Assembly: GCA_023440825.1 (NCBI GenBank) | Contig: JAEXRL010000030.1 | Coordinates: 62,001 to 126,000 of the forward strand | Length of the DNA: 64,000 nt | Source of the DNA: Pseudomonadota bacterium | GTDB taxonomy: Bacteria; Pseudomonadota; Gammaproteobacteria; Burkholderiales; Burkholderiaceae_B | Reading direction: 5' to 3' | In this document: one piece after another, positions 18,145 to 25,598 of the stretch | Position numbering within the stretch: the first letter of the stretch is position 1 | Layout of the letters: each line of letters opens with the position of its first letter | Made by a program: the position numbers and the translations under genes | The notes under the pieces: model-generated | The model's input: only the letters and a program-made list of their open reading frames with translations | The model's database searches: none | What the model was told of the DNA's origin: nothing

Positions 18145-18672
18145 ATGAATCAAAATTTGGATTACGACTTACGCATCTTGCGTGCTTTACGACAAATTAC
18201 CCGGTCGATTGCGCTGCACTCCAGGCAACTGGCGTCCTACAGCAATATCACGGCGCCGCAGCTTATTTGTTTGCGTACCGTGATTGAAAAAGGGCCACTG
18301 ACTGCGACTGCGATCAGTCGTGAAATGCATGTCAGCCCAAGTACCGTGGTCGGTATATTGGATCGCCTGGAAGATAAGCAGTTGATTTCTCGAGAGCGTG
18401 GTCGTGAAGACCGTCGTATTGTTTTTATCACCGCTACCGATGCTGGGGTGGTGTTGGCACAGGAAACGCCGTCGCCTTTGCAGAAAAAATTGGCAGACTC
18501 ACTGAAAAATTTACCTGAGCTGGAACAAGCGGCGATGACCATGGCATTGGAGCGTATCGTGAGTTTTCTAGATTCCGATGCGGAAACCCTGGAGGAAACT
18601 AGCGATTTGGTTTCCCCAATACTAGAGGTCCCGGAAGGCACTGTACCGCCGGAGTCCGGGTTAGTCGTGTGA
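18145..18672 (+). CDS. ectR: MarR-family regulator of ectoine synthesis
   Basis: A 175-aa MarR-type winged-helix regulator: N-terminal helices, recognition region TATAISREMHVSPSTVVGILDRLEDKQLI (split here by function) and the wing REDRRIVFITATDAG. MarR regulators named EctR1 repress ect operons in methylotrophs and other bacteria, released under osmotic stress; this gene occupies the same place, its stop overlapping the ectA GTG start by 4 bp, so it is cotranscribed with ectABCD. That gives a negatively autoregulated operon if it binds the site at 18094. The C-terminal 30 residues are an acidic extension. The ligand or signal is unknown. Confidence 0.85.
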   Translation: MNQNLDYDLRILRALRQITRSIALHSRQLASYSNITAPQLICLRTVIEKGPLTATAISREMHVSPSTVVGILDRLEDKQLISRERGREDRRIVFITATDAGVVLAQETPSPLQKKLADSLKNLPELEQAAMTMALERIVSFLDSDAETLEETSDLVSPILEVPEGTVPPESGLVV

Positions 18673-19226
18673 GATATTTATTTATTCCGAGTAAGGCTGA
18701 GAAAAGCAATGCTACAGCAGGGGAGGCTGTAGATCCCGACCCGTGGGTGCTGCGTGCACCCTGTCAAGATGATGGCTACGCCATCCATCAATTGATAGCG
18801 GCGTGTCCGCCGCTAGATCTTAATTCCGTTTATGCGTATTTGCTGCTTAGTGAGCACTTCTCTGGTACCTGCGTGGTCGCCGAGCGAGAAGACAGCATAG
18901 ATGGTTTCATCTCCGCTTATCGCCTCCCCCAAAAACCTAACACGCTGTTTGTATGGCAGGTTGCCGTGCATGAGCGTGCTCGTGGCTGTGCTTTAGGTCG
19001 ACGCATGCTCCAGTATTTGCTTGAGCACGCTTTGGATCTACGTTTTTTAGAAACAACAGTCAGTCCTGATAATCAAGCATCGCGACGTATGTTTGAAGCA
19101 GTGGCGCAGCACTATTCAGTGCCGTTGCAGGAGTCCGAGTTTTTCGAAGAAAGTGCGTTTGGAGCACAGGAACATCCGAGCGAACCTTTATTAAGAATTG
19201 GCCCTATTACTCACGCCAGTGCGTAA
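18669..19226 (+). CDS. ectA: L-2,4-diaminobutyrate N-acetyltransferase EctA
   Basis: GNAT-family enzyme that acetylates diaminobutyrate at the gamma amino group, second step of ectoine synthesis. The 185-aa protein has the substrate motif PPLDLNSVYAYLLLSEHF and the acetyl-CoA loop RARGCALGRRMLQYLL, then TTVSPDNQASRRMFE, typical of EctA. The start is GTG at 18669, overlapping the ectR stop (GTGA), so translation is coupled to ectR. The first ~25 residues are variable; a later start is possible but no ATG fits. A 90-bp gap with a hairpin follows before ectB. Confidence 0.95.
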   Translation: MRYLFIPSKAEKSNATAGEAVDPDPWVLRAPCQDDGYAIHQLIAACPPLDLNSVYAYLLLSEHFSGTCVVAEREDSIDGFISAYRLPQKPNTLFVWQVAVHERARGCALGRRMLQYLLEHALDLRFLETTVSPDNQASRRMFEAVAQHYSVPLQESEFFEESAFGAQEHPSEPLLRIGPITHASA

Positions 19227-19253
19227 ATGTGTCGCCATTAAATGAGAAGGCAG

Positions 19254-19291
19254 ACGACAACCTGTACTTAGTTTATCCGCTAAGTTGTCGT
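19254..19291 (+). other. Hairpin between ectA and ectB
   Basis: ACGACAA (19254-19260) pairs with TTGTCGT (19285-19291), with an inner CTTAG/CTAAG stem and a small internal bulge. There is no T-run, so it is more likely an RNA processing or stability element than a terminator. It ends 11 bp before the AGGAGAGG ribosome site of ectB. Confidence 0.45.
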
Positions 19292-19316
19292 GTGTTTTGC
19301 AACCAGGAGAGGAAAG

Positions 19317-20624
19317 ATGACAGATTTAAAAATATTTGACCGAATGGAGTCGGAAGTCAGGGGCTACATTCGGTCGTTCCCTGTGGTGTTTAAAAAAGCC
19401 AGAGGCTCAATACTAGAAGATGAGCGTGGCAGGGAATACGTGGATTTTTTTAGCGGTGCCGGCACGCTTAACTATGGACATAATAATCCTGTGCTCAAAC
19501 GTCATTTAATTGAGTATTTGAATACGGATGGTTTAGTGCATGGTCTGGATATGGCGACTAGCGCTAAAAAACAGTTTTTAGAAACCGTTGATCGTTTATT
19601 GCTAAAGCCACGCAATTGGAATTATAAGTTGCAGTTTACCGGGCCTACAGGCACAAATGCGGTAGAGGCGGCACTAAAGCTCGCTCGCCAGGTCAAGGGT
19701 AGACAAAATATTATTTCTTTTACCCATGGTTTTCATGGCGTAAGCATAGGCTCTTTGGCTGCCACGGCCAATGCCAAGTTTCGCAATGCAGCGGGTATGG
19801 CATTAAGTAACACCAGCTTCATTCCTTATGATGGCTATTTTGGCCCCGACGTGAACACGATGGCCTACCTAGAGCGCATGCTTGAGGACCCCAGTAGTGG
19901 TTTGGATCAGGCCGCTGCGGTGATTGTTGAAACCGTGCAGGGCGAGGGTGGGGTCAATGTGGCCACTCAACGCTGGTTGCGCGAGTTGCAGCGTTTGTGC
20001 CGTGAGCACGATATGTTGTTGATCGTGGACGATATTCAAGTGGGTTGCGGTCGCACAGGTACTTTTTTCAGTTTTGAGCAGGCAGGCATTCAGCCAGACA
20101 TCATCACGCTTTCCAAGTCCTTGTCCGGATTTGGCTTGCCCATGTCCTTGGTGCTGTTCAAACCTGAGTTGGATATCTGGAAACCCGGTGAGCATAGCGG
20201 TACCTTCCGCGGCAATAACCTAGCATTTGTGACCGCCACTCAAGCTTTAGAAAGTTACTGGAGTGATCAGCAGTTCAGCGAGCAGATTCAGCAAAAAGAG
20301 CGCTTAGTGCGAGATTGGTTAGAAAACGTAGTGCAAAGCTTCCCGCAAGCGGGGCTAAGTGTGCGTGGCCGTGGCTTGATCCAGGGTTTGGTGACCACAC
20401 CCGGAGATGGCTTGGCCAATCGTGTGGCGGCCAAAGCGTTTGAGCAGGGCCTGGTCATTGAGACTTCAGGGGCGCATGATGAGGTTTTGAAAGTCCTGCC
20501 GGCACTGACCATTGAGCAGGAGCAGTTGGCTAAAGGAATGCATATTATCGAAGCCAGTCTGGCCCAGGCCCTGGCAGCAGGTGGGCAGAAAGCTAAAGTA
20601 CTCAAAATGGGAGGAGCGCGCTAA
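19317..20624 (+). CDS. ectB: Diaminobutyrate-2-oxoglutarate aminotransferase EctB
   Basis: PLP-dependent class III aminotransferase, 435 aa, making L-2,4-diaminobutyrate from aspartate semialdehyde and glutamate, the first committed step of ectoine synthesis. Landmarks are GAGTLNYGHNNP, FTGPTGTNAVEAALKLAR, SFTHGFHG, the Asp in VDDIQVGCGRTG and the PLP lysine at about residue 267 in TLSKSLSG. The start at 19317 follows AGGAGAGG at ideal spacing; an upstream in-frame ATG at 19290 falls inside the preceding hairpin and is less likely. The stop TAA overlaps the ectC ATG by one base. Confidence 0.97.
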   Translation: MTDLKIFDRMESEVRGYIRSFPVVFKKARGSILEDERGREYVDFFSGAGTLNYGHNNPVLKRHLIEYLNTDGLVHGLDMATSAKKQFLETVDRLLLKPRNWNYKLQFTGPTGTNAVEAALKLARQVKGRQNIISFTHGFHGVSIGSLAATANAKFRNAAGMALSNTSFIPYDGYFGPDVNTMAYLERMLEDPSSGLDQAAAVIVETVQGEGGVNVATQRWLRELQRLCREHDMLLIVDDIQVGCGRTGTFFSFEQAGIQPDIITLSKSLSGFGLPMSLVLFKPELDIWKPGEHSGTFRGNNLAFVTATQALESYWSDQQFSEQIQQKERLVRDWLENVVQSFPQAGLSVRGRGLIQGLVTTPGDGLANRVAAKAFEQGLVIETSGAHDEVLKVLPALTIEQEQLAKGMHIIEASLAQALAAGGQKAKVLKMGGAR

Positions 20625-21040
20625 TGATAGTTAGACATGTCAATGATGTGATAGGCACGAAAGACGAAATACGTACCGATAATTGGGTAAGCCGTCGAGT
20701 TTTGTTGAAAAAAGACGGTATGGGATTTTCGTTTCATGAAACCACTATCTTTCCAGGCACGCAGACCCATATTCACTACCAAAATCATTTGGAGGCAGTG
20801 TGGTGCATTGAGGGGGATGGTGAGATTGAAACCATTGCCGATGGGAAAAAATATGCCTTGGGGCCTGGGGTGGTGTATGCCTTAGACCAGCATGATGAGC
20901 ACTGGCTGCGTGGTGGGGAGAAGCCTTTGCGGGTTATTTGTGTATTCAACCCTCCTTTAAGCGGTAATGAAGTACATAACGAAGAGGGTGTTTATCCTTT
21001 GCTTGAGGAGGAGCTGAACACCCCCGAGCAATCGCAATAG
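20624..21040 (+). CDS. ectC: L-ectoine synthase EctC
   Basis: Cupin-fold dehydratase, 138 aa, that cyclises N-gamma-acetyldiaminobutyrate to ectoine. The N terminus MIVRHVNDVIGTKDEI, the cupin motif THIHYQNHLEAVWCIEGDGEIE and the ending region ALDQHDEHWLRGG are diagnostic. It overlaps ectB by 1 bp (TAATG), consistent with translational coupling, and is followed after 16 bp by ectD with a GGAGTAAGGAG ribosome site. Confidence 0.98.
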   Translation: MIVRHVNDVIGTKDEIRTDNWVSRRVLLKKDGMGFSFHETTIFPGTQTHIHYQNHLEAVWCIEGDGEIETIADGKKYALGPGVVYALDQHDEHWLRGGEKPLRVICVFNPPLSGNEVHNEEGVYPLLEEELNTPEQSQ

Positions 21041-21056
21041 GAGTAAGGAGTAAGCA

Positions 21057-21986
21057 ATGTCTATTACTTTGATGCATGACCCCTATGCTTCACGGGGGGA
21101 GTTGCAGGAGGCGGCGATTATCAGTCGTCGTGAGCCTGTGGTGTACGGTGAGGGACACTATGCGGATGCCTTGAGCGCAGAGCAGCTAAATGCTTATGAG
21201 CGTGATGGCTTTTTAGTGATGCCCGATCTGTTCAATGCCCAAGAAGTGCAGGCCTTGATGGATGAGTTAGAGCGTATGTCTGCTGATCCGGCCTTATTAA
21301 GCCGAGAAGAGGCGATTACTGAACCTGATAGTCAGGCTTTGCGTTCTATTTTCAGAGTGCACGAGTTAAACCCGTTATTGGCTAAGTTGGTGCGTGATCC
21401 GCGAGTAGCGAATGTTGCGCGTCAGGTACTGGGTTCTGAGGTCTACATTCATCAGTCGCGCATTAATATGAAGCCTGGCTTTAATGGGAAAGAGTTTTAC
21501 TGGCATTCGGACTTCGAGACCTGGCATATAGAAGATGGTATGCCCAGTATGCGCGCCGTCAGTTGTTCTATATTACTTACGGATAATAACGAGTGTAATG
21601 GCCCCTTAATGCTGGTGCCTGGGTCCCATCGCCAGTTTATTGTCTGCGCGGGGGAAACACCGGAGGACAACTACAAGCAGTCGTTAAAGCAACAGGAAAC
21701 AGGCGTGCCTGATGAGTTGAGTTTGAAGCTGCTCGTCGAGCAAGGGGGGATCGAAGCGGTAAGTGCCAAAGCCGGCTCGGTAATTTTCTTTGAATGCAAT
21801 ACTATGCACGGTTCAAGCGGAAATATTTCCCCCTGGCCACGTGCAAACGCATTCTTTGTTTATAACAGTATGGAAAATACCTTGGGCGAGCCACGACAAG
21901 GTTTGTCTCCTAGGCCCGAGCACGTAGCAACACGTGAATCCTTCACGCCTATACAGCCCTTAATAAAAGGGTTTACCGAGGCCTGA
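21057..21986 (+). CDS. ectD: Ectoine 5-hydroxylase EctD
   Basis: Non-haem Fe(II), 2-oxoglutarate and O2-dependent dioxygenase, 309 aa, converting ectoine to 5-hydroxyectoine. The iron triad is visible as H150, D152 (FYWHSDFETWH) and H251 (CNTMHGSSGN), with PRANAFF around 261-267 for the cosubstrate. NGPLMLVPGSH is another family signature. As the last gene of ectRABCD it makes the cell a hydroxyectoine producer, which usually adds desiccation or heat tolerance. An intrinsic terminator follows at 22003. Confidence 0.97.
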   Translation: MSITLMHDPYASRGELQEAAIISRREPVVYGEGHYADALSAEQLNAYERDGFLVMPDLFNAQEVQALMDELERMSADPALLSREEAITEPDSQALRSIFRVHELNPLLAKLVRDPRVANVARQVLGSEVYIHQSRINMKPGFNGKEFYWHSDFETWHIEDGMPSMRAVSCSILLTDNNECNGPLMLVPGSHRQFIVCAGETPEDNYKQSLKQQETGVPDELSLKLLVEQGGIEAVSAKAGSVIFFECNTMHGSSGNISPWPRANAFFVYNSMENTLGEPRQGLSPRPEHVATRESFTPIQPLIKGFTEA

Positions 21987-22002
21987 TAAATACTCTGGCA
22001 AA

Positions 22003-22043
22003 AAAAACCAGCATTCAGTTCAATACTGATGCTGGTTTTTTTT
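22003..22043. terminator. Bidirectional terminator between ectD and ehuA
   Basis: A-run, then ACCAGCAT..CAGT / ACTGATGCTGGT arms with one bulged T, then T8. The A- and T-runs on both sides let it serve the convergent ect and ehu operons. Confidence 0.88.
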
Positions 22044-22060
22044 ATGCTCAGGATACGGGC

Positions 22061-22861
22061 TTAATTACCGTTTTTAATAAAACTGCTTAAAAACTCTTGT
22101 GTGCGTGTTTCCTGAGGTTCAGTAAAGAGCTGTTCCGGTGGGCCCGATTCGACCACCACCCCTTTGTCGAAAAAGCACACACGATCGGAGATCTCCTTGG
22201 CAAATTGCATTTCGTGTGTCACCAGGAGCATGGTCAGATCGTGCTCTTCGGAAAGCCGCTGTATGACGCTGAGCACTTCGCCGACCAGTTCTGGGTCTAG
22301 CGCAGAGGTGGGCTCATCAAACAACATAATGTTTGGACGCATGGCCAAGGCGCGTGCTATGCCGACTCGTTGCTGCTGTCCGCCCGATAACTGGCTAGGA
22401 AATTTATCAGCGTGATCTGTCATCCCGACTAAATCCAGATAGTAGGCGGCACGCTCCTTTGCTTTCGCTTTACTCAGTCCCAGCACTTGTATGGGCGCCT
22501 CGGTAATATTGCGTGTGACGGACATGTGCGGAAATAAGTTAAATTGCTGGAACACCATGCCCATTTCTTTACGCATATCGCGCAGGTGAGATTCGCTAGC
22601 GGGCTGCAAAGTACCGTTTTTTTCTTCATGCCACAGCGGTTTACCCGCTACGCTGATAAAACCATCATCGATGTTTTCCAGCGTCATGAGTATGCGCAGT
22701 ACCGTTGATTTGCCCGAGCCTGAGGGGCCGATAATCGTGACCTTCTCACCTTTGCGTACCGTAAAGTTAAGGCTGTCCAGCACGGTGACATCGCCAAAGC
22801 GCTTGGTCACATTCTTGAATTCAATAATGGGTTCCGGGTTGGGGTTACTGGCCTGATTCAT
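22061..22861 (-). CDS. ehuA: Ectoine/hydroxyectoine ABC transporter ATPase EhuA
   Basis: ATP-binding subunit of an importer in the polar amino acid family, 266 aa. Walker A GPSGSGKST at residues 45-53, Q-loop FQQFNLFPHMSVTRN, signature LSGGQQQRVGIARAL and Walker B LFDEPTSALD are all present. Assigned to Ehu rather than a generic amino acid transporter because of its operon with ehuB-like, ehuC-like and ehuD-like genes and direct adjacency to ectABCD; sequence alone would not settle the substrate. It overlaps ehuD by 4 bp. Confidence 0.9.
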   Translation of the reverse strand: MNQASNPNPEPIIEFKNVTKRFGDVTVLDSLNFTVRKGEKVTIIGPSGSGKSTVLRILMTLENIDDGFISVAGKPLWHEEKNGTLQPASESHLRDMRKEMGMVFQQFNLFPHMSVTRNITEAPIQVLGLSKAKAKERAAYYLDLVGMTDHADKFPSQLSGGQQQRVGIARALAMRPNIMLFDEPTSALDPELVGEVLSVIQRLSEEHDLTMLLVTHEMQFAKEISDRVCFFDKGVVVESGPPEQLFTEPQETRTQEFLSSFIKNGN

Positions 22862-23550
22862 CGTAAGGGGATTCCTTCTTTGGGCAGTTTCATATCCAGA
22901 CGGCGTATGGCGGCTGAGGCGACGAGCGTCATAATCAAGTAGAGCGCACCCACCATGGATAGTGGAATAAGGTAGTTAAATGTGCGGTCGCCAATAATGC
23001 GAGCGACATTCAGCATTTCTAATACGGCTACCACGGACAAAATAGGTACATCTTTCATGATGGACACCAGATAATTACCCATGGCCGGTATGATTCGCGG
23101 AATAGCCTGTGGTAATACAATCGCGGTAAAAATGCGTACGGGAGACAAATCTAAAGAGCGTGCGGCCTCGGTTTGGCCCGGTGTTACCGACTCTAGCCCA
23201 GCACGGTACACCTCCGACAGATAAGCGCTGTATTGCACACCCAGAGCCAGAGCCCCAGTCATGAATGCAGGCAACACAATGCCATAATCGGGCAGGACGT
23301 AGTACAGGAAAAAAAGCTGTACTAATAAAGGGGTGTCCCGCAAAAACTCGGTGATGAAGTAGGCGGGCCAGGAAATGAGCTTGAGTCGTACACTTTTTAA
23401 GCCGGCCAATATGAGGCCCAGCACTGCCGCCACGAAAAAACCTACTACGGTAGCTTGTAATGTAACAACCATGCCTTTTAACAGTATGGGCAGGATGGAC
23501 CAAGCAAACGCACTATTGCTGCTGGTATCCCAGGCAATTCCAAATAACAT
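22858..23550 (-). CDS. ehuD: Ectoine/hydroxyectoine ABC transporter permease EhuD
   Basis: Integral membrane subunit, 230 aa, with about five helices. The permease EAA loop reads AARSLDLSPVRIFTAIVLPQAIPRIIPAMG, and FLRDTPLLVQLFFLYYVLPDYG is the typical N-terminal block of HisM-type permeases. Starts 1 bp from the ehuC stop and overlaps ehuA by 4 bp. Together with EhuC it should form a heterodimeric channel. Confidence 0.88.
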   Translation of the reverse strand: MLFGIAWDTSSNSAFAWSILPILLKGMVVTLQATVVGFFVAAVLGLILAGLKSVRLKLISWPAYFITEFLRDTPLLVQLFFLYYVLPDYGIVLPAFMTGALALGVQYSAYLSEVYRAGLESVTPGQTEAARSLDLSPVRIFTAIVLPQAIPRIIPAMGNYLVSIMKDVPILSVVAVLEMLNVARIIGDRTFNYLIPLSMVGALYLIMTLVASAAIRRLDMKLPKEGIPLR

Positions 23551-23551
23551 A

Positions 23552-24223
23552 TTATGTCCTCCCTGCGCGCCAACGGGCGGTGTAGCGCTCTAGCATTTTC
23601 ATTATGGCGGTCAGTACTAAGGCCATGCCAAAGTACATGAAGAGCAGTAAGGTGTAGACGGTCGTGCTGTCTTGGGTGTAGTTGCGTATTTGCTCTGCGC
23701 GAAACGCCAGGTCGGTTAAGCTGATCAGCGAAACTAGGGCGGTGTCTTTCAGGTTCTGTATGGCCAGATTGCCAAAGCTGGGCATCATTTCCGGTATGGC
23801 TTGTGGAATGGAAATACGCCATAAGGTTTGTGAGTCGGTAAAGTCCAGCGCTTTAGCGGCTTCTAACTGAGACTGTGGCACAGCCTGTAAAGCTCCACGC
23901 ACCACCTCGGCACCATAGGCGCCGATATTTAAGGATAGAGCCAGCGTACCTGCTAGTACCGGTGGCAGACGCCAGTCCATACCCAGCATGTCGCCGAGTA
24001 AGGGCAAGGCAAAATACAGCCAGAATAATTGCACCAATAAGGAGGTGCCCCGAAAGAGCTCAATAAATGTAATGGCTAAAATCTTGAAGGGCAAAAAACG
24101 CGAGAGTTTACCGATGCCAAATGCAAAGGCGAACAGGCCGCCCAAAATGGTGGAGTATATGGTGAGCTTGACAGTCACCCATGCGCCTTCCAGCAATAAG
24201 GGGCTATAGCTTAACCAGTCCAT
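23552..24223 (-). CDS. ehuC: Ectoine/hydroxyectoine ABC transporter permease EhuC
   Basis: Second permease, 223 aa, of the HisQ/HisM family with about five membrane helices. Conserved blocks are LFRGTSLLVQLFWLYFALP and the EAA loop EAAKALDFTDSQTLWRISIPQAIPEMMPSFG. It follows ehuB after 105 bp containing a terminator-like hairpin, so its transcript level is probably lower than that of ehuB. Confidence 0.88.
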   Translation of the reverse strand: MDWLSYSPLLLEGAWVTVKLTIYSTILGGLFAFAFGIGKLSRFLPFKILAITFIELFRGTSLLVQLFWLYFALPLLGDMLGMDWRLPPVLAGTLALSLNIGAYGAEVVRGALQAVPQSQLEAAKALDFTDSQTLWRISIPQAIPEMMPSFGNLAIQNLKDTALVSLISLTDLAFRAEQIRNYTQDSTTVYTLLLFMYFGMALVLTAIMKMLERYTARWRAGRT

Positions 24224-24243
24224 AAAATCACTTTATATTGTTA

Positions 24244-24283
24244 GTAAAAAAAGGGGCGGTAAGGCCAGATAGCCTTCCGCCCC
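24244..24283 (-). terminator. Intra-operon terminator/attenuator after ehuB
   Basis: Reading leftward, GGGGCGG-AAGGC-loop-GCCTT-CCGCCCC forms a 12-bp GC-rich stem with one bulge, followed by seven T. It sits between ehuB and ehuC, where partial termination would give excess binding protein over membrane subunits. Confidence 0.8.
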
Positions 24284-24328
24284 ATTTAGCGGCGCACCGA
24301 GGCAGTCACTATGTATTGGGTGATGGCA

Positions 24329-25183
24329 TCAGGATGCGCACAAGGCAGCCGTGTCTTTATCAAAAGAGTGGTCCTGATCTTCTGTAGTGAAACCATATTG
24401 AGTGAGGATGGCTCGCCACTCATCGGTTTTTTTGAACTCGGCCAACTCTTTATTCACCGCATCACGAAAATTCTCAGAGTCTTGCGAGAAGGTGAAGCCT
24501 CCCCAACTGCGTACTGGCTCGCCATTAATGACAGGATCTTTAAAGTCTTGGGCTAGCTCTACGTTTTTGCCTTTTTTCGCCAGTTCACTGACCGTAAGCC
24601 CGGTAGCGGCATAGGCGTCAGCGCGACCGGTGGCAATAGTGGAAATAGCATCTGCATTATTGGATATGGTGACGAGCTGGCTTTCATTGACGCCCAGTGC
24701 CTGAAGCATCTCAAGCTGATCGGCCCCGGCCATGATGGCGATTTTATGCTCGCCTTTGGCAAAGTCTTCGTAGGCATGCAGATTTTTTGGATTGCCTTTC
24801 TGTACCATCAGGCCTTCACCATATGAGCTATTAGGCTCAGAAAATAAAATTTGCTTACAGCGCTCTGGAAGTATGGCCATTTCTGCTGCCACCATATCAA
24901 AACGCTTCGCTTGTAGACCGGGGATAAGTGAGCTGAAGTTCGCTGTTTCCCATTTAATGTTTTGAATTCCTAGTCGCTCCATAATGGCTTTAGCCACGTC
25001 TGGGCCCGCGCCCTTAGCTTCGCCTTTCAAGTCCATGTACCCATAGGGAATCTCGTTGGCGACGGCAATACGCACTGTGCCACGTTGTTTGACTTCTTCC
25101 AGGCTGGTGGCATGCACGCTGGACATTCCTAGGCCCGTCAGCAAGAGGGCTGTGGTAAGTGTTGTGCTGTTAATCAGCTTCAT
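24329..25183 (-). CDS. ehuB: Ectoine/hydroxyectoine-binding protein EhuB
   Basis: Periplasmic solute-binding protein, 284 aa, family 3 (SBP_bac_3). A signal peptide (TALLLTGLGMSSVHA, cleavage near residue 25) precedes TVRIAVANEIPYGYMDLKG and GAGPDVAKAIMERLGI. The sequence MVAAEMAILPERCKQILFSEP and GRADAYAATGLTVSELA resemble EhuB of rhizobia, which binds ectoine and 5-hydroxyectoine. First gene of the leftward ehuBCDA operon; its promoter carries the same 18-bp site as the ect operon, which suggests coordinated control. Confidence 0.92.
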   Translation of the reverse strand: MKLINSTTLTTALLLTGLGMSSVHATSLEEVKQRGTVRIAVANEIPYGYMDLKGEAKGAGPDVAKAIMERLGIQNIKWETANFSSLIPGLQAKRFDMVAAEMAILPERCKQILFSEPNSSYGEGLMVQKGNPKNLHAYEDFAKGEHKIAIMAGADQLEMLQALGVNESQLVTISNNADAISTIATGRADAYAATGLTVSELAKKGKNVELAQDFKDPVINGEPVRSWGGFTFSQDSENFRDAVNKELAEFKKTDEWRAILTQYGFTTEDQDHSFDKDTAALCAS

Positions 25184-25411
25184 GCGAGTTCCTTATTTTG
25201 TTTCAGTGTAGAAAGCTAGTACTTAGCTTTACGAATCATGCCTAGGCTAATCATAACCTAGCGAATCATTTCAACTCAAATGACTTTGATAATAACTATT
25301 GGCTGCGTGCTCGCTGTAGTTACAGCCTAATGAATACGATGAGGTGATACAGAGTAGAGTGCGAACGGTGCGCTATAAATTTAATTGTTGCGCAGGGTAG
25401 ATTGTGGTAGC
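25184..25411. other. Divergent promoter region ehuB / aro leader
   Basis: Part of a 415-bp gap. On the left side, reading leftward, TTGAGT (inside the 18-bp operator) and TATGAT at 25250-25255 are spaced 18 bp and would serve ehuB. On the right side TATAAAT at 25374 is a candidate -10 for the DAHP synthase leader, though I see no good -35. The remaining gap is filled by the leader peptide and terminator. Confidence 0.45.
25266..25283. promoter_or_regulatory. Candidate EctR operator at the ehu promoter
   Basis: On the leftward strand TCATTTGAGTTGAAATGA, a perfect 6-bp inverted repeat (TCATTT/AAATGA) around GAGTTG, 82 bp before the ehuB ATG. It matches the site before ectR in 17 of 18 positions and overlaps the probable ehuB -35 element. 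Confidence 0.62.
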
Positions 25412-25510
25412 ATGGAATGCATGTGTAGCGTAAATTCTTTTTACTTTTATTTTTTTACTTTTCCGCAGCCGCTGGCGCAGGAAAGGATACGCTGTACACT
25501 CAAAATATAG
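25412..25510 (+). CDS. Phe/Tyr-rich leader peptide of DAHP synthase
   Basis: A 32-codon reading frame (ATG at 25412 or 25421, stop TAG 25508-25510) whose middle reads SFYFYFFTFPQPLAQE, with five Phe and two Tyr among eight codons. The FFTFP end recalls the E. coli pheA leader peptide ([15 protein letters not shown]). It ends 18 bases before a strong terminator hairpin and upstream of an aromatic-pathway gene, the layout of a ribosome-mediated attenuator. The ribosome site is weak (GGA just ahead of 25421). GCTGGCG at 25471-25477 could pair with CGCCAGC in the terminator's left arm as an antiterminator. Confidence 0.6.
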   Translation: MECMCSVNSFYFYFFTFPQPLAQERIRCTLKI

Positions 25511-25528
25511 TGAACTGATTTCCAAACT

Positions 25529-25560
25529 AAAGCCGCCAGCAAAAGTAGGCGGCTTTTTTT
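25529..25560 (+). terminator. Attenuator terminator before DAHP synthase
   Basis: AAAGCCGCC - AGCAAAAGTA - GGCGGCTTT, a 9-bp stem followed by a T7 run, 38 bp before the DAHP synthase start. No gene upstream on this strand needs it except the leader, so it most likely acts as an attenuator. Confidence 0.85.
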
Positions 25561-25598
25561 GTGTCCGCTAAACAGACTGGCAATACAGGAGTAAGGTC

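Noticed and set aside
24224..24328. REP-like repeat between ehuB and ehuC
   Set aside because: The seven-T run on the coding strand fits an intrinsic terminator better than a REP element.
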